A stretch of DNA of 10,460 bases from Muribaculaceae bacterium (lineage in GTDB: Bacteria > Bacteroidota > Bacteroidia > Bacteroidales > Muribaculaceae). The DNA is taken from NCBI GenBank assembly GCA_017962285.1, contig JAGCVR010000218.1:1-10460 (forward strand). Direction: 5' to 3'. This document shows positions 1 to 6,559 of the stretch, piece after piece. Position 1 is the stretch's first letter. Every line of letters starts with the position of its first letter. Below the pieces are notes generated by a model. It did no database searches and had not been told where the DNA came from. It saw nothing but the letters and a program-made list of their open reading frames with translations. Both the position numbers and the translations under genes were made by a program.

Positions 1-222
1 GAGATGGGCGTTGGCATCTATGGCATCCAGGCCACAGCAGAATACAATTTTGGGAAAGATGCCGCCAGTCTCACCGCCAACGAAGCCGCGTTGATTGCGG
101 CATCACTGCCCAACCCACGGAAACGCAACTCAGCCCAACCCACACCATATATGAAGAAACGTCAGCGACAAATCGTGAAACTGATGGGAAAGATAGAAGA
201 CTGTGGTATGGGAGTGAGATGA
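1..222 (+). CDS. mtgA: Monofunctional peptidoglycan glycosyltransferase, C-terminal end (partial)
   Basis: This is the 3' end of a family 51 glycosyltransferase gene; the 5' part lies outside the window and the frame is open from base 1. The enzyme polymerises lipid II into glycan strands at the outer face of the inner membrane. The visible 73 residues carry the family's C-terminal pattern: a VGIYGIQATAEYNFGK stretch, then an L-T-A-N-E-A-A-L-I-A segment, a LPNPRK motif, and a Y-x(4)-R-x(3)-I-x-K-L-M ending. There is no penicillin-binding transpeptidase domain after it, because the frame stops at TGA (220-222). That fits the short monofunctional type rather than a bifunctional PBP1. The ATG at position 4 is internal and is not the start. 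No terminator is visible before the next gene. Confidence 0.88.
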   Translation, partial: EMGVGIYGIQATAEYNFGKDAASLTANEAALIAASLPNPRKRNSAQPTPYMKKRQRQIVKLMGKIEDCGMGVR

Positions 223-235
223 ACGCTTGTTAACA

Positions 236-243
236 TATTTTTG
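236..243 (+). promoter_or_regulatory. Possible Bacteroidales -7 promoter box
   Basis: TATTTTTG matches the Bacteroidota -7 consensus TAnnTTTG. It lies about 105 bases before the ATG of the Ser-rich secreted protein and would give a leader of roughly 95-100 nt. I see no convincing TTTG -33 box 19-21 bases upstream, so this is a weak call. Confidence 0.35.
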
Positions 244-302
244 CTTAATGTCCTTAAACCCGACATATATTTTAAAGTCAAAACCACAAAGAAATTTATT
301 AA

Positions 303-330
303 CCCGTCGCGCAGCCGGCAACGGCTCGGG
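303..330 (+). other. Leader hairpin with GCAA (GNRA) tetraloop
   Basis: AGCCG (313-317) pairs with CGGCT (322-326) around a GCAA loop. An outer CCCG (303-306) pairs with CGGG (327-330), leaving a six-base bulge on the 5' side (307-312). GCAA is a GNRA tetraloop, which is stable in RNA, so the structure would work in the transcript. It ends 18 bases before the ATG at 349, where it could affect mRNA stability or translation initiation. No ligand-binding riboswitch core is recognisable. Confidence 0.35.
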
Positions 331-348
331 ACACAAAATTTTGAAACA

Positions 349-1875
349 ATGAGAACTATCAGAAACTGGACGATGAGCTTAATGCTCATAGGTTGCCTCT
401 CAATGGCAATCTCGGCTTCCGCACAAATGCGGAGCCGCGGCAACAACACCAACGGAGGGCGCACGGTAACGACCTCGAGGCAAGCCGATTCGCGCCAAGT
501 TTCTAACAAACCGGCAGCCAGCACAACCGAAAGGTCGTCGCGGTCTTCCACCGCAGCTACCGTAACCAATACTCAAATGAGCAGCCGCAGCACATCGACG
601 AGCGGTTCTTCGGTGAGCAGCAACCGCAACACTTCGGTTTCTAACCGAGAGACTGGCACTTCGCGCGGCAGCGGCATTTCCACAAGCAGGAGCACGAATT
701 CTTCTGCAAGCAACAGCAGCAGCTCAAATTCCTAAACGAGAAAAACCACCCTCAACCGGATCACTGTCACTGCTGAGAACAACTCAGTGAGCAACCAGAA
801 CTCGAACAGCGGCGCCATCAGCACCAGCCGAAACACAAATTCCTCGGTCAGCAACGAGTCGCGTTCCGGGAGCCTGGGAACCTCGGTGAACCGCAGCACC
901 GGAAGCTCCAGCTCCAACTCCGGCAATGTGGGAACAACCGTGAACCGCAGCACCGGAAGTTCCAGCTCCAACTCCGGCAATGTGGGAACAACTGTTAACC
1001 GCAGTACTGGAAGTTCCAGCACCAGCTCGGCAATGAGCAACCACACTGGCAGCACGGTGAACAACGGACGCAGCACCACAACCGTAAACCGCAACGATAA
1101 CGGCGGCTCGGCTTCGAGCTCCACCCTGAATCGCTCCGGCAATGTGGGAACTGTCATCGACCGCCGCGGCAACTCTGGAAACAATGGCGAAGGCACCAAC
1201 TACCGTCGTCCGGGCGACAATGGCTCCGACAATCGTGGCGGAAGCAACCGTGGCGGAGGCGATTACAATCCCGCCAACAATCCACCACAACCCTATGGCG
1301 GCTATAGCAACAAGCGCGATTTCGACCACCGCAACACGGTGATTCACGACAGCTACCGCCGCGGTGTATGGGACCGCCACGTGGCACCTCCGGTTCGTCC
1401 TTACCGTCCTCGCCAAATTCACATCTATCACCCTGTTCGTCCAGTGGGATGGCGTCCAATCACCGGAATACCCATCATCGACGGAATCCTGGGACTGACG
1501 TTTGGCATCAACTACAGCACTTCGCTGTCCTACCTCTACAACAACGGGTACTACATCGATGGATTCTACGACAACGTGATCTATCTGCGCGACGTGCAAC
1601 TGTTTGGATTCTACTGGCCCGACGTGATGATGCAATACGACGACTACAACAACCTGAGCTATGTGCAGTTCATCTACTCCACCCCTTATGCCGACCGTGT
1701 TCGGCTGCGCAGAATCTACCGCAACCTGTGCAACACCTATGGTTCGCCAGTAGCTTTCCGCGACGATGAAATCAGCCAAATCTCCTGGTATGGAGGCAAC
1801 GGTGTGGGATACGTCACACTGAGATATGCACGCCACGACGGACGCTATTTCACCACCATCTCCTACGGATACTGA
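349..1875 (+). pseudogene. Secreted Ser/Asn/Thr-rich repeat protein, interrupted by in-frame TAA
   Basis: The reading frame is continuous from ATG 349 to TGA 1873-1875 (508 codons before the stop) except for a TAA at 733-735, codon 129. Residues 1-26 form a signal peptide (charged MRTIRNW, a hydrophobic core, then a S-A-S-A-Q cleavage region), so the product is probably exported. A low-complexity Ser/Asn/Thr/Gly-rich region follows to about residue 310 and includes 18-residue tandem repeats. A Gly/Pro/Asn stretch then leads to a folded-looking C-terminal domain (about 315-508) rich in Tyr, Asp and Arg, with a hydrophobic ITGIPIIDGILGLTFGI segment; I do not recognise it. Composition is the same on both sides of the TAA, so this is one gene, not two. 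The part after the stop has only a GTG (787) as a possible restart and would lack an export signal. The alternative upstream TTG at 241 precedes the signal peptide and is unlikely. Whether the stop is a real mutation, is read through, or is an assembly error cannot be decided here. Confidence 0.7.
889..1020 (+). repeat. 54-bp tandem repeat within the Ser-rich gene
   Basis: Two full 54-bp units (889-942 and 943-996) and a partial third (997-1020) encode NRSTGSSSSNSGNVGTTV. Units 1 and 2 differ at only three bases, all synonymous. Related half-units lie outside: GSLGTSVNRSTG just upstream and GNVGTVIDR downstream, where 16 bases at 1137-1152 repeat the unit exactly. The copy number is likely to vary between strains through slippage or recombination. 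Confidence 0.85.
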
Positions 1876-1906
1876 TCACACACTGTAAATACGATTGAAT
1901 AACCCG

Positions 1907-1947
1907 AAGGGTGCGCCAAACTGAATTGGTGCACCCTTCTTTATTTT
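1907..1947 (+). terminator. Rho-independent terminator
   Basis: AAGGGTGCGCCAA (1907-1919) pairs with TTGGTGCACCCTT (1926-1938) as a 13-bp stem with one G-T wobble around a six-base loop. A T-rich tail (1939-1947) follows. It sits about 30 bases after the stop codon of the Ser-rich gene and isolates the next transcription unit. There is no T-tract on the opposite strand, so it works in the plus direction only. Confidence 0.9.
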
Positions 1948-1967
1948 ACCAGCGCGTCAGAGAATAC

Positions 1968-2317
1968 TCACGCCAGCGGCGTGAAGCTATGTTAAACCCT
2001 ACGTTGCCGCTGCCTTCGGTAGCGGTTACGTAGGGACAGAAGCTCACCCAAGAACTCCCGACCCCGAGGGGGTCGCGCTGCCGGTATCGGAATCATCACA
2101 ACGGCACATCTCCGAAGTGCCTCCTGACTTATGCCATTCTTATCACACAGTACGGTCACGGCAAGCCGTGCCTCGCACAATGTGTTAAGCACATCACCAA
2201 GTCTCCGACTTGCCTGCGCCTCCAGCCTATCTCCACGAGCGAAGCTCGTTTACTTCAACTTTAACTTCAACTTTAACTTCCTCGGGCTCTGCCCGATTAC
2301 TTCCTGCGCGCAGCGCA
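1968..2317. repeat. Array of about ten short hairpins, mostly with 3-nt loops
   Basis: This 350-base stretch has no credible gene and is filled with perfect or near-perfect inverted repeats: 1968-1984 (7-bp stem, loop AGC), 1997-2035 (18 pairs with one T-T mismatch, loop TTC), 2059-2075 (7 bp, GAG), 2103-2121 (5+2 bp around an A-A mismatch, TCC), 2157-2170 (CACGG/CCGTG, loop CAAG), 2180-2194 (6 bp with one wobble, TAA), 2198-2212 (6 bp, TCC), 2235-2249 (6 bp, GAA), 2282-2296 (6 bp, TCT) and 2305-2317 (5 bp, GCA). The stem sequences all differ, so these are not copies of one repeat; the shared feature is the geometry. None is followed by a T-run, so they are not terminators. They lie between a terminator and the ugd promoter. 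The structure is directly visible; the function is unknown. Confidence 0.85.
2254..2277 (+). repeat. Hexamer repeat (TTYAAC)x4
   Basis: TTCAAC and TTTAAC alternate to give two exact 12-bp units, followed by a further TTC. The tract sits four bases after one hairpin (ending 2249) and four bases before the next (starting 2282). It is not inside a coding region. Its length could vary by slippage. Confidence 0.85.
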
Positions 2318-2331
2318 TTAATCCAATTATT

Positions 2332-2341
2332 AATTGCAATT
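2332..2341. promoter_or_regulatory. AATTGCAATT palindrome at the ugd promoter
   Basis: This perfect 10-bp palindrome overlaps the presumed -33 element of the ugd promoter. It follows two ATTAAT direct repeats in the AT-rich stretch 2317-2333. Its position suits an operator, but AT-rich promoter DNA often yields such palindromes by chance. Confidence 0.25.
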
Positions 2342-2363
2342 TGGCATTTTTTTATTATCTTTG
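2333..2363 (+). promoter_or_regulatory. Bacteroidales-type promoter for ugd and downstream genes
   Basis: TATCTTTG (2356-2363) fits the -7 consensus TAnnTTTG exactly. ATTG (2333-2336) is a near match to the -33 TTTG box at a 19-bp spacing. The ugd ATG follows 43 bases later. The next four genes run the same way with gaps of 31 bases or less, so this promoter probably drives ugd through tatD. Confidence 0.7.
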
Positions 2364-2405
2364 CTTTTCAGATACTGAATTGAAAACTTTTAAACTTTAC
2401 ATGAT

Positions 2406-3716
2406 ATGAACATTTCTGTGGTAGGAACAAGTTATGTGGGACTTGTATCGGCTGCATGTTTTGCCGAATTGGGCGCGAATGTGCTTTGTGTTGACAGCGA
2501 TTCCCGACGCATCGGAACTCTGCTTTATGGTGGCATCCCCATCTATGAACCGGGACTTGAGCCTCTTGTGAAACGTAATGTGGGAGATGGCAGACTGCGT
2601 TTTTCCACAAACATGGCGGAAGCCTATGCGGATTCCGACATAATTTTCTGCGCCGTGGAGACCCCGCCAGCCGAGGACGGCAGCACCGACCTGAGCCAGG
2701 TGCTGAATCTTGCCAAGGCCTTCGGTTCTCAAATCACACGCCCATCCACATTCATCATCCGTTCCACAGTGCCGGTGGGAACAGCGAAGAAAGTGATGGA
2801 AATCATCGAAGACGAACTCGCCAAACGCGGTGAGAAAATTCAGTTCGACGTGGTGAGCAACCCCGATTTCCTGCAGGAAGGAACCGCAATCAAAGACTTC
2901 ATGTCGCCCGACAGAATCATCATAGGCATTGAGTCGAAACGGGCAAAGAAAGTGATGGCGGAAATATTCTTCCCCCTTAAATCGAACAATTTCCCCATCA
3001 TCTACACCGACAGCAACACCGCCGAGATGATTAAGTACGCATCCACATCCATGCTCGCCACACGCGTGAGTTTCATGAACGAAATTGCCAATCTGTGCGA
3101 ACTCGTGGGTGCCGACGTGAACATTGTCCGCCGCGGTGTGGGAACCGACAGCCGCATCGGCTCCAAATACATTTACCCGGGATGCGGCTATGGCGGCACC
3201 TGCTTCCCCAAGGACATAAAGGACCTGCTCAAACTGGCTCACGGGCACGATTTCTCCATGGAAGTGCTGAGTGCAGTGGATGACGTGAACATACGCCAGA
3301 AACATATTCTGTTCAACAAACTTTCGAACTTCTACAATGGAGACCTTGAGGGGAAAACCGTCACCCTGTGGGGTTTGTCGTTCAAGCCTGAGACGTCCGA
3401 CATGCGCGAGGCTCCATCGCTCATCACCTAAGACCTGCTCACCAAGGCCGGCTGCAAGGTGCGTGTCTTCGACCCGGTTGCAATGAACGAATGCCGGCGC
3501 AGATGGAACCAGGTCTATTGCGCCACCGACATGTACGATGCCCTCAAGGACAGCGACGCACTGCTGCTCCTTACCGAATGGCGCCAGTTCCGCCTGCCTC
3601 ACTGGGACCGTGTGAAGGCTCTGCTGAAAACACCTCTTGTGATTGATGGCAGAAACATCTATAACCCCCAGATGATGAAGGAACTCGGTTTCCACTACCA
3701 CTGCATTGGGGTTTAA
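2406..3716 (+). pseudogene. ugd: UDP-glucose 6-dehydrogenase family, interrupted by in-frame TAA
   Basis: The UDP-glucose/GDP-mannose dehydrogenase family oxidises a nucleotide sugar to its uronic acid using two NAD+, supplying capsule or LPS precursors. The frame runs 436 codons, the family's normal length, but TAA at 3429-3431 replaces codon 342. Visible elements are an N-terminal Rossmann region (GTSYVGL, 7-13), STVPVGT, SNPDFLQEGTA, the NTAEMIKYA helix with the catalytic-type Lys 210, and GYGGTCFPKD with the catalytic Cys 266. Then come SFKPETSDMREAPS and, after the stop, the C-terminal sugar-binding domain (AGCKVRVFDP to the NIY motif). The TAA falls early in the last domain, at a position usually hydrophobic in relatives (Ile, Leu or Met). 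A truncated 341-residue product would lack most of the UDP-binding domain. The 94 residues after the stop are still well conserved, so any mutation is recent. Two normally conserved glycines are also changed (Ser 9, Glu 85). Confidence 0.88.
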
Positions 3717-3747
3717 GTTTTCTTCGTTCAAAATCCCGTTTCTGTCT

Positions 3748-4074
3748 ATGACACTCTGGAGAAGGAACAATGTAAAGACAGCCGTTCGCTGCGCGCTTTT
3801 TGTCATGTGCGCTTTGCTTATCTCATGCGGCAAACACTGCAAATTCGAGAAAGAAGCAAGGCAAAAGGCCGCAGAAGCCGTGGAAGTGCTTCTGGAGGTT
3901 GACAGGACCGACACCCTGGCTCTGCAACGCGCCATTCTCGATGCCGAAACCATTGCGGCTGGATATGCCCAAATCGACGATTCGCTGGCAGTGCTTGCTT
4001 TCCAGGATGAGTTCCGAAAGATACTCAGTGAAAAGGACACCATATTAGCAAACGAAATATTCAGAGATAAATGA
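3748..4074 (+). CDS. Small lipoprotein of unknown function
   Basis: This 108-residue protein begins with a basic segment (MTLWRRNNVK), a hydrophobic run, and a lipobox L-I-S-C at about residue 30. It should therefore be lipid-anchored to the inner or outer membrane. The mature part is short and predicted helical: charged, Ala/Leu-rich, with no domain I recognise. I chose ATG 3748 because it sits right before the signal peptide; the upstream in-frame TTG at 3706 would overlap the end of ugd and add 14 residues before the signal. It follows ugd by 31 bases and overlaps the next gene by four bases (ATGA at 4071-4074), so the two lipoproteins are probably translated together. Its mature part resembles the start of the next lipoprotein. 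Confidence 0.75.
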   Translation: MTLWRRNNVKTAVRCALFVMCALLISCGKHCKFEKEARQKAAEAVEVLLEVDRTDTLALQRAILDAETIAAGYAQIDDSLAVLAFQDEFRKILSEKDTILANEIFRDK

Positions 4075-4742
4075 AAAAATCTGTTCACTTCATTATCATA
4101 GCGTTTTTGCTTCCTGTTTTCCTCACAGGGTGCAAAAGTGAGATGGCAAAGAATGCCGAAGCGCTGGCTCAGGAGTTCGTCGGCGCATGGAGCAGCAACG
4201 ATACCGCCGCAGTGCGCAACACCGTTGCCCGCCTCAACAATTACTGCGACTCGGTGCAAATCAACGACATCGACTTTGTGCATGAAACTTTCGTGAACAA
4301 TGTCCGCGATTTACTTGCCGACAGCCTGCAAGAGCACATGAACGTGCTTCTCTCGGCTGAGTTTCTGCAAAAGGGAAAAGACGACTTCTGCCTCAGTGTG
4401 GCAGGACGAATCGTGAACAATCTGCTCACCGGCACCTACGCCCGCGACAGGGCTCTCAAAGAAATCAGAAGTGCCACCGACGCACTGCAAATGGTGAGCG
4501 ACGAAAGCGCCAAACGACAATTCCGGGCTGCCATCGACCACATCACAAGCAGACTGCCTGTTCACGACCAGATGGTGGTGTACTCCCGCTCTTCTTCGCC
4601 GGAGAAGCTTGGCCGTGATCTTCGCGTCGACCTGAACAAGCCAGGAGCCGACACCGCCCTCATCAACCGTCAGGCAAAAGAACTGAAAGAGATTTACAGC
4701 GAAAGCGATTACTCCCTCTACTGGAAAAACTTCAACAAATAA
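4071..4742 (+). CDS. Lipoprotein of unknown function
   Basis: This 223-residue protein has a clear lipoprotein signal: MKKS, a hydrophobic core, and lipobox L-T-G-C at residues 18-21. The mature part looks mostly helical and contains no cofactor or catalytic motif that I recognise. Residues 32-80 (from about AEALAQEFVGAWSSNDTAAV) resemble the mature part of the preceding lipoprotein in the spacing of A-E-A, D-T-x-A, Q-I-x-D and a final L-L. Its start codon overlaps the upstream stop (ATGA), and the polyprenyl synthase gene follows 21 bases after its TAA. It is probably in the same operon, but nothing in the sequence links it to isoprenoid or nucleotide-sugar chemistry. Confidence 0.8.
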   Translation: MKKSVHFIIIAFLLPVFLTGCKSEMAKNAEALAQEFVGAWSSNDTAAVRNTVARLNNYCDSVQINDIDFVHETFVNNVRDLLADSLQEHMNVLLSAEFLQKGKDDFCLSVAGRIVNNLLTGTYARDRALKEIRSATDALQMVSDESAKRQFRAAIDHITSRLPVHDQMVVYSRSSSPEKLGRDLRVDLNKPGADTALINRQAKELKEIYSESDYSLYWKNFNK

Positions 4743-4763
4743 CAACTCTATTTTGACATCATC

Positions 4764-5738
4764 ATGAAAAGTTTTGATGAGTATCTCCATATCATAAACG
4801 GTGCCATCGCCGGTCTGGAATATCCAGCATCGCCCGCAAATCTCTACGAACCCATAAAATACACCATGTCGCTTGGCGGCAAACGGCTCCGACCGGTTCT
4901 CACCCTCATGACATGCGAAGCTATGGGGGGCGACATCAAAAAAGCATTGAATCCGGCACTGGCGGTGGAAATGTTGCACAATTCCACTCTGCTTCACGAC
5001 GATGTGATGGATAATGCCGACGTGCGTCGTGGAAAGCCCACAGTTCACCGCAAATGGAACGAAAACGTGGCGATACAGGGCGGCGACGCCATGCTCGCCA
5101 TCGCCTCGGGTATGGCAACCCGCGTTGACAGCGACATTCTTCCCGAAGTGCTCGGCATATTCTCCAAGACCGCGCTTGAAATCTTTGAGGGGCAGCAATT
5201 CGACATGGACTTTGAGGAAAGAGACGATGTATCGGTCAGCGAATACATTGACATGATTCGGCTCAAGACCTCCGTCCTGCTTGGGTGCGCCATGAAAATT
5301 GGCGCCTTGGCGGCACACGCATCAGCAGCCGACTGCGATGCCATGTATCATGTGGGCGAAAGCATGGGGCTGGCGTTCCAGCTTCAGGACGACTTCCTCG
5401 ATGTGTGGGGCAATGAGGCGACTTTCGGCAAAGAAATCGGAGGCGACATAATGAACAACAAGAAGACGTTCCTGCTGACAAGCGCCCTCAATATGGCGCG
5501 GGGCAAAGATGCCGAAGAACTGCATCATTGGCTGGATGCCGCAAATGCTTCAAGACAGCAGAAAGTTGATGCCGTGACCAATATTTACGAGCGTCTTGGC
5601 ATAAAGAGTCTTGCCCGCGACGAGATTGATAGATACAGCACCCAGGCCAAGCAGCTGTTGCGCGGAACAAACATCGATGCCCCGTCTCGGGAGACATTCG
5701 AGAATCTTATCGACAAACTCACTACCAGAAGCGAATAA
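4764..5738 (+). CDS. Long-chain polyprenyl diphosphate synthase
   Basis: This 324-residue trans-isoprenyl diphosphate synthase joins isopentenyl diphosphate to an allylic diphosphate in the cytoplasm. It carries GGKRLRP (38-44), the first aspartate-rich motif DDVMD (79-83) followed by NADVRRGKPTVH, GDAM (107-110), and the second aspartate-rich motif DDFLD (209-213) with GGDI and NKKTF just after it. All key residues are present and the length is normal. The residues four and five before the first Asp are Thr and Ser, with no bulky aromatic residue to block the chain. That suggests a long product (above C15) such as a menaquinone side chain; exact length cannot be read from sequence. Neighbours are the lipoprotein gene (21 bases upstream) and tatD (22 bases downstream). 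In the ispA/ispB family, it looks closer to ispB by this criterion. Confidence 0.9.
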   Translation: MKSFDEYLHIINGAIAGLEYPASPANLYEPIKYTMSLGGKRLRPVLTLMTCEAMGGDIKKALNPALAVEMLHNSTLLHDDVMDNADVRRGKPTVHRKWNENVAIQGGDAMLAIASGMATRVDSDILPEVLGIFSKTALEIFEGQQFDMDFEERDDVSVSEYIDMIRLKTSVLLGCAMKIGALAAHASAADCDAMYHVGESMGLAFQLQDDFLDVWGNEATFGKEIGGDIMNNKKTFLLTSALNMARGKDAEELHHWLDAANASRQQKVDAVTNIYERLGIKSLARDEIDRYSTQAKQLLRGTNIDAPSRETFENLIDKLTTRSE

Positions 5739-5760
5739 CCGCAATTCTCACACCAGAATC

Positions 5761-6543
5761 ATGAACGTGGTGGACAGCCATAGTCATTTGTATTGCGATG
5801 CCTTCGATGCCGATCGGGCGCAGACCGTGAAGCGTGCCCAGGAAGCGGGTGTGATACATGTGGTGCTTCCCAACGAGAACCGGGCGTCGTTGCCTCTGCT
5901 TCATGACATGAAGCGGCAATTTCCAGGTTTTGTGTCCCTCTCCATAGGACTACATCCCGAAGAGATTCACGACGATTATCAGCAGGAACTCAACATCTTG
6001 AGAGCAGAACTTGAAAACAATCGCCAGGATTATGTGGCGGTGGGCGAAGTGGGTATTGACCTCTACTGGGACAAGACTTTCAGAACGGAGCAGATGGACG
6101 CCCTTGAGCAGCAGCTCAACTGGTGCCTGCAGTACAGCCTGCCATTCATCATCCACTGCCGCGACGCAATGGATGAGATTGTGGAAGTGATGGAGAAGTT
6201 CCGCGACACGTCACTGCACGGCGTGTTTCACAGTTTCACCGGTACGCCCGCCGACGTGGCACGGCTCCGGCAAATCGGCGACTTCTATTTCGGGGTGAAT
6301 GGGATAGTAACTTTCAAAAAAAGTTCTGTAAAAGAAATACTTCCACACGTGGGGCTGGAACGGCTTCTCGTTGAAACCGACTCACCCTATCTGGCACCGG
6401 TTCCCCATCGCGGGAAGCGCAACGAGAGCGCGTTTGTGGTGGAAGTGGTGAAATTCGTCGCCAAAGAAATGGTGCTGGAAACAGATGTGGTGGCTCACGC
6501 CACCACACAAAACGCAAAAAATCTTTTCGGACTAAAAGTGTAA
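5761..6543 (+). CDS. TatD family metal-dependent hydrolase
   Basis: This 260-residue TIM-barrel hydrolase belongs to the TatD family, whose members act as 3'-5' DNA/RNA exonucleases or DNases. Expected metal ligands are all present: DSHSH near the start (His 7, His 9), GEVGID (Glu 96), IIHCRDA (His 132), FHSFTG (His 157) and ETDSPYLAPVPHRGKRNE (Asp 207). The length is typical. I chose ATG 5761 because the D-x-H-x-H motif follows within five residues, as in relatives; the frame is open to 5611, but that part overlaps the synthase gene and is not family-like. It is the last gene of the plus-strand block and ends 16 bases from the convergent MFS gene. Which TatD paralogue it is cannot be told here. 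Confidence 0.92.
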   Translation: MNVVDSHSHLYCDAFDADRAQTVKRAQEAGVIHVVLPNENRASLPLLHDMKRQFPGFVSLSIGLHPEEIHDDYQQELNILRAELENNRQDYVAVGEVGIDLYWDKTFRTEQMDALEQQLNWCLQYSLPFIIHCRDAMDEIVEVMEKFRDTSLHGVFHSFTGTPADVARLRQIGDFYFGVNGIVTFKKSSVKEILPHVGLERLLVETDSPYLAPVPHRGKRNESAFVVEVVKFVAKEMVLETDVVAHATTQNAKNLFGLKV

Positions 6544-6559
6544 TCCGCGTATCTTTATC

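Noticed and set aside
784..1836. A 350-codon minus-strand frame opposite the Ser-rich gene
   Set aside because: Repetitive Ser/Asn codons read backwards give an open Ala/Val-rich frame. The signal peptide, promoter and terminator all fit the plus-strand gene.
1968..2317. CRISPR array or integron attC sites
   Set aside because: There are no repeated direct units with regular spacers, no cas or integrase gene, and no shared core sites. Each palindrome is unique in sequence.
2131..2409. A small plus-strand frame encoding an FNFNFNFN stretch
   Set aside because: The run is just the TTYAAC hexamer tract translated. The frame crosses several hairpins and the ugd promoter and has no credible start context.
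733..3431. Reassignment of TAA to an amino acid
   Set aside because: TAA is also the natural terminal stop of the ugd frame, the second lipoprotein, the polyprenyl synthase, tatD and the MFS gene, so a recoded TAA is not consistent with the window.
2397..4283. A 628-codon open frame on the minus strand across ugd and the lipoproteins
   Set aside because: It lies antisense to genes with clear family motifs, shows no recognisable domain, and its His/Val-rich composition is what reverse complements of such genes give.
4311..5318. A 335-codon minus-strand frame opposite the lipoprotein and polyprenyl synthase genes
   Set aside because: It is the shadow of genuine plus-strand genes, with no motif of its own.
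5611..5760. Longer N-terminus for the TatD protein
   Set aside because: It would overlap the synthase gene by over 100 bases and put 50 non-family residues before the D-x-H-x-H metal motif.
6544..6559. Terminator between the convergent tatD and MFS genes
   Set aside because: Only 16 bases separate the stops, and I find no convincing stem followed by a T-run on either strand.
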